Of a DNA stretch of 64,000 nt, positions 48,401 through 57,300 are shown one piece after another. Each line of letters opens with the position of its first letter. Position 1 is the first letter of the stretch. Both the position numbers and the translations under genes were made by a program. This DNA comes from a virus. The DNA is taken from the IMG/VR virus record IMGVR_UViG_3300009790_000004, positions 45,783 to 109,782 of that record. One strand, 5' to 3'. The notes beneath the pieces are model-generated. The model saw only the letters and a list, made by a program, of their open reading frames with translations. It did not search any database and was not told where the DNA came from.

Positions 48401-49739
48401 AGTTGCTTCTTGGCAGTTTGGTAATATTGATTATCTTGATAATATCAAACCAAATCAAACTGGAAATCAGAAGAGATTCCCACTTTATTATCAATCTCAG
48501 TTAGTCAGTTTTGAAATTGATAGAAACGATCAAGATTCAAGAGAAATTGATCTCTCAACTGTTTTATTAGTATTCATCAACGGAGTAGTCCAAGAACCAA
48601 ATAAAAATTATATCTTTACTGGTGGTTCTGTTATAGAATTCTCTAGTGCTCCAACTGTAAATGATAATGTTGTTATTTTCTTCTATAGAGGAACAATAGG
48701 ACAAGATAGTTACATTTACGACATTAATGAAACTATCAAGGTTGGTGATACTTTAAGATTAGATAAGAGTGCTGAAATGCAACTCAACAAGGTTGTTAAA
48801 GATCAGTCAAACTTTGCTCAGATCGAAAATAGAATTATTAAGAGGATTGATAGTGCTGCTACTGTTGAAACTCCATTCTATCAAGGTCCAGGTATTAGTA
48901 ATGATAACTACAAACCACTTACTTGGACTAAGCAGAAGAAGGATCTATTTGTTGATGGTTCCTTAGTTTCTAAGGCAAGAGATTCATTTGAAGCTCAAAT
49001 CAATCCATTAGGTCATATTATTGGTGTTCTTACAACAACTGATAACTATGTCTTTGTTGACACTGTTGGTAACTTTAGAGATACTGATAATCAATTAGCA
49101 GAATCATTTGGATTACTTGCTATTGCTCCTGTTGGATTTGGTACAACAGCAGCTCCTGGAGTCAATTATGAAAATATATCTGGTGTTGAACCATTAGTTG
49201 CTGATGTTCAAGGATACATAGGTGTGGTTACTGGTATAGGAACCACTGCTGGTATAGGAACAGATCTAGCAATTGAACTCCTAATTGATAACCAAGATTA
49301 TGTTAATAGTGGAGGAGATGCTACTGGATTGTCAACCAACTATCCATTCAGATTATATGGAACGGGCATCAATACGGTAGGAACTGCTATAACAAGTATT
49401 GATTCACATGATACTGATATAGTTTCTATCAGTACACATTATGGAGATAATATTTACTATGCGAGTGCAATTAGTTTCCGTAATAATGGTCGTCAGGGCA
49501 TCATTACAGCAAACATAGCATCTTACTCAGATACCAGTGACATGGTTGGGGTAGGATCAACCGCATTCGCTTACGCTCACTTCACTTGGGGAAGATTTGG
49601 AAATGTCAGCAGAGCAGCTGCTCCAATCAGTCTTGATGTTAAGGGACTGTCTTATGACAACGAACTTAGCAATTTCCCTCTAGTTTTACGAAGGGGTGTC
49701 GGGCATAGAGGAACAGGAGCTCTGCCTAAACTTCTATAA
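33462..49739 (+). CDS. Giant baseplate-region structural protein (5425 aa) in the gp7 position
   Basis: At 5425 residues it fills the place of gp7 between gp6 and gp8, five times T4 gp7's length. The N-terminus (residues 1-260) is a probable baseplate anchor (FKILFKALFGVDPKINDLEK). Many Gly/Val/Thr-rich beta modules follow. A YHYH-like motif is near residues 1267-1285 (GWAYDGNPVYGPYG). Residues ~3470-4600 hold 12 repeats with a Cys and a YPR motif. The C-terminal part (FEIDRNDQDSREIDLSTVLL, then FINGVVQEPN) looks like a fibre-type ending. A single frame is open throughout. It is probably an elongated tail-side protein that replaces or extends gp7; that is inference. Confidence 0.8.
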   Translation: MIETYSPLSPRVKTYQVVSELIPEFAKSENPLFSKFLEQYYISQDFQGGPADIAENIDAYIKVDNLTTDVIRGTTTLVGTISSTDTTITVDSTDGYPQKHGLFKIDDEICGYTGLTTNSFTGVWRGFSGISTFTKQNDPSALVWEQTVAGVHTTGANVVNLSSLFLKEFYKNLKAMYTPGLEGVTLSPQLDVNNFIKEARSLYEAKGTRASFKILFKALFGVDPKINDLEKYLIKPSFANYLRRRTVSVQLISGDPSKLVGQTLFQDNDPTNPQFNEASGPISEVSNIREDYYKLSLFTGFEERGLTDGTFIVPGRSNNVGKIGIGASVITVDSTIGFSSIGNIKVGEIGTSFYQTFTYGSKSINQFFDVTPSVSIEIPSNSTVSTFNVVHGFEDGDSSKKVEMRLTGVLSDFITSRSLRNLKSTSDIKVKNLGRYISNPNINKTYDEVFFNSWIYNTSSRYQISNWGGSNFTLVGNIEKSSLKTGDRIEILRRNSEVVVAPSLIVASINASAKSISLDGTIPTLDISLDYDIRRLQDKVKSSIVPVKGGQDQLLTDINNAYIVDESKSESGKREAYVASSSLPSYTIKADRIHAVLNNPSLGGGNWDGYNSVENKYSIISFATDVPFETGDEVIYAPDPGTEVIGGLSSPSYFVEVLGSPNQIKLYASRSFIKANLPTYFTAPSTTVGRHDFILATQGTRNIFPARPIKRFILEQQLKSGKEGQTTSEVTVDGNTAMLINGIEVLNYKGADQIFYGPVDNLNVINSGILYDVQAAPNITITDAAVSVANTAGAVPVLSGIVSSIVIDPSDYDLDKVISVEIYGGNGSGAVGRALIEERFRQVYFNGISTNLGGDVSATYNTFNLDKDHNFLTGDRIVYNNNGGSNIGIATTGSSSDSLTLFSGQDYYINVWNSKVFSLHNRKSDAVIGINTILIDENAAQSNAGLHIFRTFDKNRTISRVAVEEVGSNYSNRNLFVKSVGINTFNDSIEFINHGLTDGDVLEYDNNVNPIITGLSTTKQYQVLKIDKDKFRLAEAGNKGDREPTETNYINRQNIFLDSTGIGTGYHHFKYPPIVCKVKVLTKDQQERELTATPVVRGNIKEILMYEQGANYGSTILNFPNPPIINIPFGRLGQIGLIISNGTITDAYVANGGSGYVGPPDLNVVSAATTSTGAILRSIVNDAGKITDVKVISGGVGYADTNTSVNVVPVGSEFRAEASVRALTVNKAYRLDQSEMDYLQPIGDGLAVNVVGYGNSVRSFFGDDGSGHSPIIGWAYDGNPVYGPYGLVDTNNIQSNVKKMESSYEISAASIENRPPSSQFPYGYFIDDYVYTGNGDLDEHNGRYTKTPDFPQGVYGYFATVDLLNDPQFPFFIGNTYRSQAIEENTVKGQLIDQTNFDFAGSSLVRNTQPYGLFGDGVSYDYVFQPYNTNNQVSNPSNLLEGSIESINILTGGSGYSIGDKLIFDETGTNGVGVDAEVQQLYGEPIDNITSSVTTLSDLPIKHTRQGVVFKSSPYHEFTGSDTVRITGISTYIKGLDGFHKIAVASYGSSLRDNGYTGIITDLKVEFVPPNIAVGDSIGIGTETARILSFYPNEKIVRIERYAGFTTAATGAAVTFFTSEFTVPLEVNPFESKFQNLIYFNPKEAVGVGTTVGISTSVNVSLNGVTKERSILAQSIHLPNHGFLDNDKVTFDKRGNTDLFVTDSISPYTAPSALSGDYYVINKTADTIGLKTNTSGPDLFFTTTGADKANYSFVSNYRQESATVRRSQVTVQTTKNHGLEENDRFNLIVNTGLTTGIGTSTRATVKLIDGYTIINPLEIPTSGVNSTTSIITIQDHALETGFKVLLYGAGGDSSKLPGGLEQRPYFVYKIDDDTFQLCNTDKQLKTNPPEIVGFNSTGFSGQTINPINPPVSVFRNNNIIFDLNDTSLSGANLKFFYDKNTFNEYVGTGLTSNLEVVGFGTVGVGTTNPADMAYKQINYSENLKNTLYYAIEKGGYITTSETDVLYGNQIKYTNSGYNGKQYIATGVAGTSFTANIVAEPEKSRYTQSDCEDLYYTHIGVAATGGVSKIKINNAGFGYKKLPAVTSIGSSGISAELELFGNNVNLLEDVSVPTDVYGYPADNTLKPDAFLPRILQIKNASKVLSASVTFGGKSYLNAPSLAVYDKTTGEIVNNGLLTAELSDSAVNKVNVVVEPRGLTGNDYGIAPLRNSNGISVIEAFSDVGILTCKITTPILGYDTEPFTAGDIVYLEGIEFTAGSGDGFNSGDYKFVDFEIADYNSATNPREVTFAYTGLSTNPGIGATVVPGFGQIVKSGDLARFSALKSFSEFRINEPLRRNSDLYTDLVMTDLDTNTGIMVVSGSLNLEIDDQLTGTNSGDVCEVQAITEFDGYFDISSTIDTNVGWSDNIGLIGDNNQFLPDNDYYQNMSYAIESEKTYADLITYVNDIVHPAGFKNFANTQILTKGDAGESFVPAADAGGLVLDFVSDPLRIDAIYNYDISRDANSANNLSKFLELKQTRLADFILCKTNRVLLHDDISPQFISNESNDLSDSRVIAATLAGRYFSRYLVQTIHDAQDPLKNHYQMNELILITSGGDTYLVQKSALNNTNQVGLATGYGEFFAQYNVNNGQTQVRIKPYEPFDTNYDIKAMQQGFADATGTGQTSLGNAEVRSVNISVGTATTTQIVGFNTANLAGSHGHIAVINKSENKVDYHELILQHDGTDTYMTEVASFNNRQSLGGISSPQFMGTFTSEIDSGVVKLNYIHSESQSIDLRCKFMSFNPVGYGTTSVKHFNIPFTPEGSERSGRIIVGSSATTGIATICGITSFTDLSFKSTVSVSYGNTQTFHQIYVLSDPHKVDTFLSQGPIAAVGTTTGVGSFGAEFSGKNVNLEFYPDPGVTGIVSIFSYSEVIYKQNDPNGLLVGIGSFDYGQVFENVTQNTYLGINNRNIRKFGLKYQNTPIYQRAFNPENANEIDKGTGLITLKHFFSNTEKVSYLPDSNIVGLAASSLEYSTGYGSTVLPSTCYIVKSNNNQFYISTSITDARVGKAVTFASGVGQGNLHKFTMDKRDSKSIIALNGLVQKPLSHTSITYDLDVAVNGFVTCFALSGLSTITSGDLLKIDDEYSIVQTVGFGSTTTGPITGIGTWSLVEVERGTVGSSATVHSAGSTARIYRGAFNIVDSDIYFTNAPLGGDLGMIDPGNLPYPRASFGGRTYLRQDYSTNQIFDDNSDGFDGLENIFPLTSTGVAVTGIGSTGGNGVLFINSMFQAPFGENNEGVANFKIIEQSLGGIASVNYTGITSFGYTDLIIDVDDVNQNQLPRGGIIVSVASTPGQGYAPFKGAKVHVTTGAAGAITGITGISTTDDFINVESAIYDTRTGFVTVSTAQNHRLGVEDFAKLVGLEFTCNGYQHTYISDAGADSALEVGGNYPHQWVTSSSNSVEFGGSYAHQWVSANSNAVNVQSGSQSGTQKSPSSGTYDPATGVLSLTFGGNHNMSTSDTITLDNNSLFFKCARDNYATTHSYPRSGSDYISGITTAVTVTSTTSFTINVGTTPLQYFTPTAGDYNGATGNLTLTIGSAGVAAAVANNLKVGIITSSLTFRCARDGYATDHVYPRTTDPINNTVVTIGSTTATTITLPVGISTNVRYGVYSADYSGATGIIRISTGSSASQDANQPFAVGDLVGIGTNTLKFTCAKDNHATIHTYPRSSDPAHNVMLSVASTSQTEFTVDVGKSGLGYGNTIGITSFVYDHISGIATVLTVTPHGFSDPSMVGIATNALTFTCEMDGYKSNHLYPRSSDPINNKFLEIRNVTRDEFDVNVGISTQVTYTPTNAVYDPIAGIMTMTVGSHNIMSGTNIKIAQESLNFKCAMDGLSTTKSYPRVTDPYFDTAISVASTTATGIAITVGTSPTVNYSITTATYTPSTGIVTATIGQHALKDGTSIKLKDGSLIFRCATDGYASTSTYPRSTIDTQTINGATYDANVGIMTVTVIPGGRLIHDGDFVRFDNDSIRFTCDMDGGTSTKSYPRSTDPYSGKWMPITGIGTTSFAVQVGKSPIQPFGITSAIYDPTAGIVTVTIPDHTLMTGTSIRLSPESFAFRCGLDTYQSVHRYPRATDTVGYNTAVSIASTTASTISFQILPSQPSSNVSTHHHVPNDKLSPIGASYDPVVGIMTVTANNHGLSNGDYVKFDDGSVSFTCTRDNNKSVHAYPRTKDPYHNNWIKVSNVTTNTFRVNGMRSYDNATHTFVSGVSDSITRSVIVSGGAYNHTFASAGVGSMDQKRDRTYDQPVKITAGYTADTIENADYNPVTGNMTVTATGHGMMNGDYVLFENNSIALKCSQDNYATVHTYPRASDPVSGDWVAIGSTTLNTFVVDVGKTASGDVYAHSFVSAATSAIEFGGDYPHLFVSASEGAVNVKSGASNGQELTPNAVSYVASTGVLTLGFATYHGMTTGDTITLDDDSLTMTCARDNHGSNHTYPRSTDPISGVTTGITTTSTTQFTLNVGISTLTWANITGATYNGTTGDMTLTIGSAAVAVAVANNLKVGIVTDSITMTCDRDGNTAQKTYPRLTDPIHRKVVSIGSTANTTITLNVGKSNSGDQYTHQFAGAVANSLRKQNGTITFQAGIATDTSEHRFDIMGGHQALNAVISGGNYAHTFVSAESGAVKTGGGFNHRFVSGIASALYVDAWSGAALTVSNAVYNPETGIVRFTAKDHGLVTPENFKFEGIGVTCAYGAKTYPSGVQGYHYTVRSVGNTTSFTTFVGFSTVQHDYTGGGSVQVGVTSNKFPSFDEAYPVAGIISDRSFKVNVGPNTITHSYVSGGQVAQWHPLTYGSGYQTGLGTIGIAVSSPTGGVGAQINAVVGAGGSLIFSIGAGGTGYTGEYDCVHAPEPDGENMPIRGLYRIGGGTETGVGCSISVQIAGVSTSTGIGSTLAEVTEWEFTKKGYGFKRGDKFTVAGLSTDPNAGDNYKDFEIEVIEVFTDQVASWQFGNIDYLDNIKPNQTGNQKRFPLYYQSQLVSFEIDRNDQDSREIDLSTVLLVFINGVVQEPNKNYIFTGGSVIEFSSAPTVNDNVVIFFYRGTIGQDSYIYDINETIKVGDTLRLDKSAEMQLNKVVKDQSNFAQIENRIIKRIDSAATVETPFYQGPGISNDNYKPLTWTKQKKDLFVDGSLVSKARDSFEAQINPLGHIIGVLTTTDNYVFVDTVGNFRDTDNQLAESFGLLAIAPVGFGTTAAPGVNYENISGVEPLVADVQGYIGVVTGIGTTAGIGTDLAIELLIDNQDYVNSGGDATGLSTNYPFRLYGTGINTVGTAITSIDSHDTDIVSISTHYGDNIYYASAISFRNNGRQGIITANIASYSDTSDMVGVGSTAFAYAHFTWGRFGNVSRAAAPISLDVKGLSYDNELSNFPLVLRRGVGHRGTGALPKLL
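43868..47240 (+). repeat. 12-copy protein repeat (YPR repeat) in the giant gene
   Basis: Twelve copies about 80-100 residues apart, four of them longer. Each follows the scheme (A/T)xYDPxTGxMTVT...H-G-(L/M)...(G/S)D-x-(I/V)...(D/N)-(N/D/G)-S-(L/I)-x-(F/M)-x-C-x-x-D...(T/H)-x-YPR-x-x-(D). Cys precedes the Asp by three residues and YPR follows about ten later. Two long spacers (after copies 9 and 10) carry HSFVSA or NHTFASA segments. Codons differ between copies, so the repeat is old. Confidence 0.8.
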
Positions 49740-49742
49740 ATA
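49735..49742 (+). promoter_or_regulatory. Late promoter TATAAATA overlapping the giant gene's end
   Basis: An exact TATAAATA that includes the stop codon of the giant gene and lies 33 bases before the gp8 ATG. It gives gp8 and downstream genes independent late expression. Confidence 0.75.
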
Positions 49743-49775
49743 CAAAAAAGTTAGACCTTTAGTTCTACAGATGTA

Positions 49776-51347
49776 ATGGCTGCAATTATCACAGACCAAT
49801 TTAGGATCATTAATGCTAATAATTTCGTTGATTCGGTGATTAGCGGAAATAATTCCTATTATACTTTTTTAGGTCTGGCCAATCCAACAGAAACTGGATA
49901 TGGGCGAACAAGTACTTGGAACAGTACTACGGTTCAGCCACCATCCCCCACAGATAGTATTAGTTACATAAACCATGTATACGATACTATGTTGTTTGGA
50001 AGAAAAGTTCTTCCTGGAGATGTTCGTAGATTAGTCCGAAAGGTTCAATGGACAAAAGGTACATCATATGACATGTACCGTCATGATTATGATGTGAATA
50101 ATAGGTCACTAGTTTCTAACTCTAGTAGACTGTATTCTGCAAACTATTATGTAATCAATAAAGACTTTAGGGTTTATATTTGTATTGACAATGGATCTGC
50201 TGGTATTACATCTACAGCAGGTGCTTCTCTTGACGAACCCACATTTACTGATCTTGAACCATCTGCTGCTGGTGTTAGTGGTGATGGATATTTGTGGAAG
50301 TATCTATTTACAGTCCCTCCTGCTGATATTGTAAAATTCGATTCTACTGAGTATGTTGCTGTTCCTAACGAATGGACATCAAGTCTTGAGAATGAAATTA
50401 AAGTTGTTAGGGACAATGGTGATTCAACGGTAAATAATAACCAAATTAAGGTTGTTTCTATCGATGGTCAAGGTGAAGGTTATTCATTCCTTGCAACTCC
50501 TATTGAAGTTGATATATTAGGTGATGGAACTGGGGGTAAAGTCCGAGTTCAGACCAATACAAATGGTCAATTAACTTATGCAAAAGTGACTGCAGGAGGA
50601 CAAGGTTATAGTTATGGAAGGGTTGATCTTTCTTCTATTAATGGTAGTGCTACAAAGTTTGCTAAATTAACACCTATCATTCCACCTTCTAGAGGTCATG
50701 GATATGATCTTTATAAAGAGTTGGGAACTGATAAGGTTCTGATCTATACTAGATTTGATAGTTCTACATACGATTTCATTTCTGACACAACATTCTCTCA
50801 AGTTGGAGTTGTTAAAAATCCTGTCGCTGCTGGTGCTGGATCTACTGCTGTTCTTAATACATCAGAATATTCTGCGGCTAGTGCGTTGAAGTTTACAGGT
50901 GATCTCACACAGACTCTTGCAGTCGGTTCTGAGATTACACAAAATAGACCTGGATTTGGAACTGCAAGAGGTTATGTTGCTTCATATGATGTTACTACAA
51001 GAGTAATTAAATATTTCCAAGATAGAAATCTTTATCTTCATCCTACTATATTTGACCAAACTGATAATATTGGTGTTGGTGGAGATGCGAAAGTTCTCGA
51101 ATTTAATGCTGCTGGTGATGCTGTCATCTCTAGCGGATTTAGTGTAAACATAGATTCAGGTTTTTCTGGAATCTCAACAACTACTCCATCTGGTAAAGTT
51201 GTGGATCTTGGCGTACAGTTTACAAGTGGTCTTGCTGGACCTGAAATAAATAAAAGAACGGGTGAAATTATTTACCTTGATAATAGACCATCTATTACAA
51301 GAAATGAACGCCAAAAAGAAGACATCAAAATCGTATTAGAATTCTAA
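49776..51347 (+). CDS. 8: Baseplate wedge subunit gp8
   Basis: 523 residues. gp8 traits include AIITDQFRIINANNFVDSVI near the start, YYTFLGLANP, SYDMYRHDYDVNNRSL, and YLWKYLFTVPPADIVKF followed by WTSS. Length exceeds T4 gp8 (334 aa) because of an added C-terminal beta region. gp8 forms part of the wedge with gp6, gp7 and gp10. It ends 5 bases before the next gene. Confidence 0.88.
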   Translation: MAAIITDQFRIINANNFVDSVISGNNSYYTFLGLANPTETGYGRTSTWNSTTVQPPSPTDSISYINHVYDTMLFGRKVLPGDVRRLVRKVQWTKGTSYDMYRHDYDVNNRSLVSNSSRLYSANYYVINKDFRVYICIDNGSAGITSTAGASLDEPTFTDLEPSAAGVSGDGYLWKYLFTVPPADIVKFDSTEYVAVPNEWTSSLENEIKVVRDNGDSTVNNNQIKVVSIDGQGEGYSFLATPIEVDILGDGTGGKVRVQTNTNGQLTYAKVTAGGQGYSYGRVDLSSINGSATKFAKLTPIIPPSRGHGYDLYKELGTDKVLIYTRFDSSTYDFISDTTFSQVGVVKNPVAAGAGSTAVLNTSEYSAASALKFTGDLTQTLAVGSEITQNRPGFGTARGYVASYDVTTRVIKYFQDRNLYLHPTIFDQTDNIGVGGDAKVLEFNAAGDAVISSGFSVNIDSGFSGISTTTPSGKVVDLGVQFTSGLAGPEINKRTGEIIYLDNRPSITRNERQKEDIKIVLEF

Positions 51348-51351
51348 GAAG

Positions 51352-54300
51352 ATGCCACAACAGACTAACCTTAATGTAAGTCCTTATTACGACGATTTTG
51401 ACTCTGACAAGGGTTATCATCGAGTTTTATTTAAACCTGGGTATCCTGTCCAAGCACGGGAACTATCTACTCTGCAATCTATTATGCAGAATCAGGTAGA
51501 GACTTTTGGTAGTCATATGTTCAAAGAGGGTGCATTAGTCATCCCTGGTGCAGTAACATTTGACGGACAATATTATGCTGTTCAGGTAAATCCAACACAT
51601 TTGGGTACGGATGTTTCAGTATATGCTAAGAATGTAATAGGAAAAAGATTTAAAGGACAAACTAGTGGTGTTACAGCAAAGGTAGTTAATTATATTACTG
51701 CAACAACTTCAGATAGAGATTATGATACTTTTTATGTAAAATATGTAAATTCCGCTACTACTGGAGATTTTTCTTTCTTCCAAGATGGTGAGATATTAGT
51801 TGCTGAAGATTCAGTTACTTATGGCAATACTACAATTAATAAGGGTGGAACTCTTGCATCAACAATTTCATTAAATGCATGTACCACTGGTTCTGCAGCT
51901 TCAATCGATGATGGTGTATATTTTATTAGAGGGTCTTTTGTAAAAGTAACTAAACAAACAATTATACTTGATCAATATAATCAATCTCCATCAACTAGAG
52001 TTGGACTTCAGGTTATAGAATCAGCAATTAGTGCAAAAGCAGATGATAGTTTATATGATAATGCCAAAGGATTTTCAAACTTTGCTGCTCCAGGAGCAGA
52101 TAGATTGCAGATAAAACTTACATTATCTAAAAAAGATATCACTGACTTTGATGATACTGATTTTGTAGAAGTACTTAGAGTTAAGGAAGGTGCTATCTAT
52201 TCATTAAAGAGGGATACTGAATATAACAAGATTAGGGATTATTTTGCTAAGAGGACTTATCAGGAGTCTGGTAATTATGTTGTTAACCCATTTATGGTTA
52301 ACATTGCTGATTGCCTTAATGATCGTCTTGGAAATGATGGTGTATATTTCAAAGGTCAAACTACTTTCGATGGTAATACCCCAAGTGATAATATTGCATG
52401 TTTGAAAGTATCGTCTGGTTTAGCGTATGTTTATGGATATGATGTTGATAAAAATGCTCCATCTATAATTGATTTTGATAAACCAAGGGAAACTCAGAAG
52501 GTTACGGATAGTTCATTTAATTTTGAGATGGGGAATAGGTTCCTTGTCAATAATGTAACTGGTATTACTACACTTACAAATCGAATTGATTTGATGGGTG
52601 GTCCTCATAATAGTGCTACTAATGTTGCTGCTGGTACTGCTTCTAAGATTGGTGACGCAAAAGTATATGGTCTTTCATTGAGAGATGCTGCGTATGAGAA
52701 TAATGGAACAGATTGGAATTTATATCTCTATGATGTTCAGACATACACAACATTAAAATTAAATGATAATGTATCTGCAGGAGAACTTAACGAATCTGCA
52801 TTTATTGTAGGTAAAGAGAGTGGTGCTAATGGATTTGCAGTTTCCGCAGGTGCTGGATCTAGTACTATATCAGTTACTCAGACTTCTGGATTCTTTAGAC
52901 CTGGTGAAAAAATTAGTATTAATGGTGACGAAACTGTATCTAGAACTGTTGAGCAAGTAACTCCATACGGTATTAATGATGTTTATAATTTTGCTCAGAG
53001 TGGAAATAGTTTCACTGCTGGTAAGAAACTCAACCCAATAATTCCAGTTGGTTTTGGTGCTGGTAATTTTAAAATAGTTGCTAACGGTACAGTTACTTCA
53101 CCAAGAGCAGATAGCTTCTTAGTTTGGAAACCAGGTGATATTTTTGTATATGAGTCACCAGTCAATACTGCTGGTAGTGCTCTTAACTTCCCAACTTATA
53201 ATGTAGTTACAGAAATTGCTGCTGATGGTCAATCGATGAAAGTCGGTGCAATGACTACTGTTAGTGATGTGTTTGATGGTGGAGTAAAGGCATTTGATGG
53301 AACCTGCTATAGAGGTGTTCAGGATGTTTCAGTACAAGATTCATCTTTAATCTCTAGAATTCCTGATATTGGAATATCTAATGTAGATTTTGGTGATGCT
53401 ACCTTATATCTAAGTTCTCAAGTAACTAACGAAAGTACCAATGCTTTAGGTCAATTGGTTCTTCCAATTACTTCAGTTGGTCTGGATGATGTAACTTTTG
53501 TCGCTTTTGATCAGGAAAGATATTCTGTTGCTTATTCAAATGGAACGGTTCAGTCTCTTACTGAAGATCAAGTTGTAATATCTTCAACTAGTATTACAAT
53601 GTATGGATTGACTCCAGGTCAAAGTAATGTTAGGGTTAATGTAACAGTTCAGAAATCAAATATTAAGAACAAAGTTAAAGAATATAAGAGATGTCAGCAA
53701 ACTGAAATTACTAGATCAGCGAATAAGAGGTCTGGTACTAATGCAGGAACTAGTATAAACGACGGATTAAATCATAGTAATCTATATGGTATTAGAGTTC
53801 AGGATAGAGATATATGTTTAAATTATCCTGATGTTTCTGATATTGTTGCGATATATGAGTCATTAGATACAAATTCACCTGTTCTTGATAAATTAACATT
53901 CACATCTACTGATGATGTCTTTACAGAAGCAATCATTGGTGAGAAAATTATAGGAAAAGTAAGTAGAGCTATTGCTAGAGTAGTATCTGTTGATTCTGGC
54001 AACAGTCAAATTAGTATTGTTTATCTAACTGATAATAAATTCACATTATTAGAATCATTAGAATTTGAAGAATCATCTGCAGTTGCTACTGTCCAAGCAA
54101 CTACTCCTGGTAAATTTAAGGATATTACTAGTAGCTATCTGTTAGATAAAGGACAAAGAAATCAATATTATGACTATTCTAGAATTGTTAGAAATGCTGG
54201 AGCATTTGTTCCTCATAGAAAAATTCTAATTATCTACAACAGATATGATGTTCCTAGTGGTGACACTGGAGATATATTTACTGTTAACAGTTATGGTGCA

Positions 54301-57300
54301 GAAAGATATAAGAATGACATTCCATCAATTGGACCTACAAGGACTCCTGCACATGATGTATTAGATTTCAGACCACAAGTTTCTGCTTATAATCCAGCAT
54401 CTGCTACAGTATCTCCATTCTTCTATACTGCTAGAGACTTTAGTGGAAAACCAGATAGACTATTAACTCCTAATGAGTCTATTGTATTTGATTATGATTA
54501 TTATCTACCTAGAATTGATAAACTAGTCTTACATCAGAATGGTGAATTTATTGTCATAAGAGGTACACCTGCTAGACAGCCATTACCCCCAGAATCACAA
54601 GATAAGACTATTGAAATTGCTACTGTTCTTCTTCCTGCATATCTTAAGAATGCAGAAGATGCACGAGTATATTTAAAGCAGAATCGTAGATATACGATGA
54701 AGGATATTGGTCAGATTGCTGATAGAGTTAAAAATCTTGAAGAGGTAACTACTTTAAATCTTTTAGAAAAGAGTGCAGAAGCTCTTCAGATTAGAGACGC
54801 ACAAGGATATGATAGATTTAAATCTGGTTTCTTTGTAGATTCATTTAGTTCTTGGGATTTCATGTCTCCAAGTTCTCCTGCTGAGATTGATACCGATCTT
54901 AGAGAGCTTAGACCAATGAGGGAATTTGATTCCATCAATTTACAGGTTGCTCCTAAGACAGATATACCAGTACAGCAGTTAGATTATAGTACTGACTTTG
55001 AATTACTTGATAGTGAAAATACACGGAAAACTGGTAATCTTCTTACTCTGAATTATGAAGATGAATTATACATTGAGCAGAATTTTGCTACTAAAGTCAA
55101 TAACATAAACCCATTCCATGTTGTTGCATATACTGGTGAGATTCGTTTGACTCCTGCTGTTGATAATTGGATCAACACTAGAAGAACTCAGAATACTATT
55201 AGAAATACTATTGGTATTACTGTTTTCAACAATCAAGTCGCTGCTAACTTTACAGTAACTCGTGAAGGTAACGGTGGTGGATCTGCAACTGTAACTACTC
55301 AAGAGATTGGTAGAACTGTACAGAGAGATGATATTAGATCGGAAAATACATTTATTGCTGAAGAAAACTTTGATCCATTCTGTCGTTCTAGAAATGTAGA
55401 GTTTGCTGCCGTAGGTCTTAAACCATTTACTAATTTCTACCCATTCTTTGATAATGTTGGTGGTATTGATGTTATACCAAAACTTTTAGAAATATTCAAT
55501 GTTACTGGATCATTCCAGATTGGTGAAACTATTAGAGGAACAATTGGTGCAACTGCATTTGAATTTAGATTAGCTGCTCCTAACCATAAGAAAGGACCAT
55601 TTGCTAATCCTACAGACACATATGATGTTAATCCATATGACCCAAGTTCAACATTACCAAATGGATATTCTCAAGCATCAACAGTATTGAATATTGATAT
55701 TGTTGGACTTTGTGAGCAAGCACAGGGAGCTTTCTTTGGATTTGCTCCAACTAATATGGTTCTTAGAGGATTAACTAGTGGTGCTCAAGCAAGTGTAGCA
55801 AGAGTAAGACTTGTATCCGATAATTTTGGTGATCTAATTGGTGCTATGTGGATTAGAGATCCTAATGCAACTCCTACTCCTCAAGTAAGAATTAGATCTG
55901 GTACTAGAGATTTTAAATTAACTTCTAGCGAATCAAATGCTACTCCAGTACCAGGAAGCACCTTAATTTCTAGTGCTCTTGGTAGATACTTAGCAACAGG
56001 TACTACAAGGATTGTACAAACTGATATTAGAATTACAACCTTAGAGACTACTACGATTACGAATCTATCGACGATTGATATACAGAGATCTGACCCCTTA
56101 CCCCCTCCTCCTCCACCTCCACCACCTCCTGTTATTATCAATAATACAAGAGTTATTGATAGAACTAGAACTGTTGTTAATAACATCACAAATGTTATTG
56201 ATAGAACAGTAACAGTTGTTCGTGAGAGGAATAGAGACCCTCTTGCACAGTCTATTATTACTGGACCTGAGGGTGTATGGATTACTAAATTAGAAGTTTA
56301 CTTTGCAACAGTTACTTCTGGTACGACCCCAGTAAATATTCAAATAAGAACAGTTGAGTTAGGTTTACCTACACTTAATATTATTCATAGAGATGCGATG
56401 GTAACATTGCGTCCATCTGATATAACAACATCTGATGATGGAAGTGTAGCAACAACTATTACATTCCCATCACCTGTTTACTTAGATCCTAATGCTCAGT
56501 ATGCTATCGTTCTATTGTCCGATAGTGATGAGTATACAGTGTTCTGTGGTGAAATGGGACAGAAGGCTCTAAATGCACAGACTCTACCGTCTGCTCAAGG
56601 TAAGATTTACTCACAGCAATTTGCTATGGGTTCACTCTTCAAGTCTCAGAATGGATCTACTTGGACTCCATCTCAGTTTGAAGATATGACCTTCAAACTT
56701 TATAGAGCGAAATTTACTTCAAGTAGAGGATTATTAACATTCTATAATCCACCAATTGAACCCAATAATGGTCAATTACCACCATTAAACTTTAACCCTA
56801 TAATAGGTCTTCCTAAGAAAGCAAAGATTGGTATTACTACCACAACTAATGCTGGATTAATTGGAACGGTATTTACTCAGGGTAGAAAAATCAGTGAAAG
56901 TAATGAGACTTATCGTTACGCATATGTTGATGGACAAGGCGGACCTGTTGATGGTGCTCCTGGCATTCTTACTGGTGGTAAAGGATATGGAACTCCTAGT
57001 AACCCAGTAGGCACTTATAATATTACTGGAGATGGTTCTGGACTTACTTTAAATGTAACTGTTTCAGCTGGTCTATCTGCTATTACTGCTGCTACCGTGG
57101 CTGTTGATGGTAATGGATACAAAGTTGGTGATGTTGTTGGATTAGTTACTGCTGATGTAGGTGGTGCTGGTGCTGGTGCTCGTGTTGCTATTAGTACGAT
57201 TGCTGGTGTTGATACATTGTACTTGACAAATGTACAAGCACAGGAATTTGATGTAACTTCTAATGATCTAACTTATGTTCATAGTACTGGTACAGTTATT

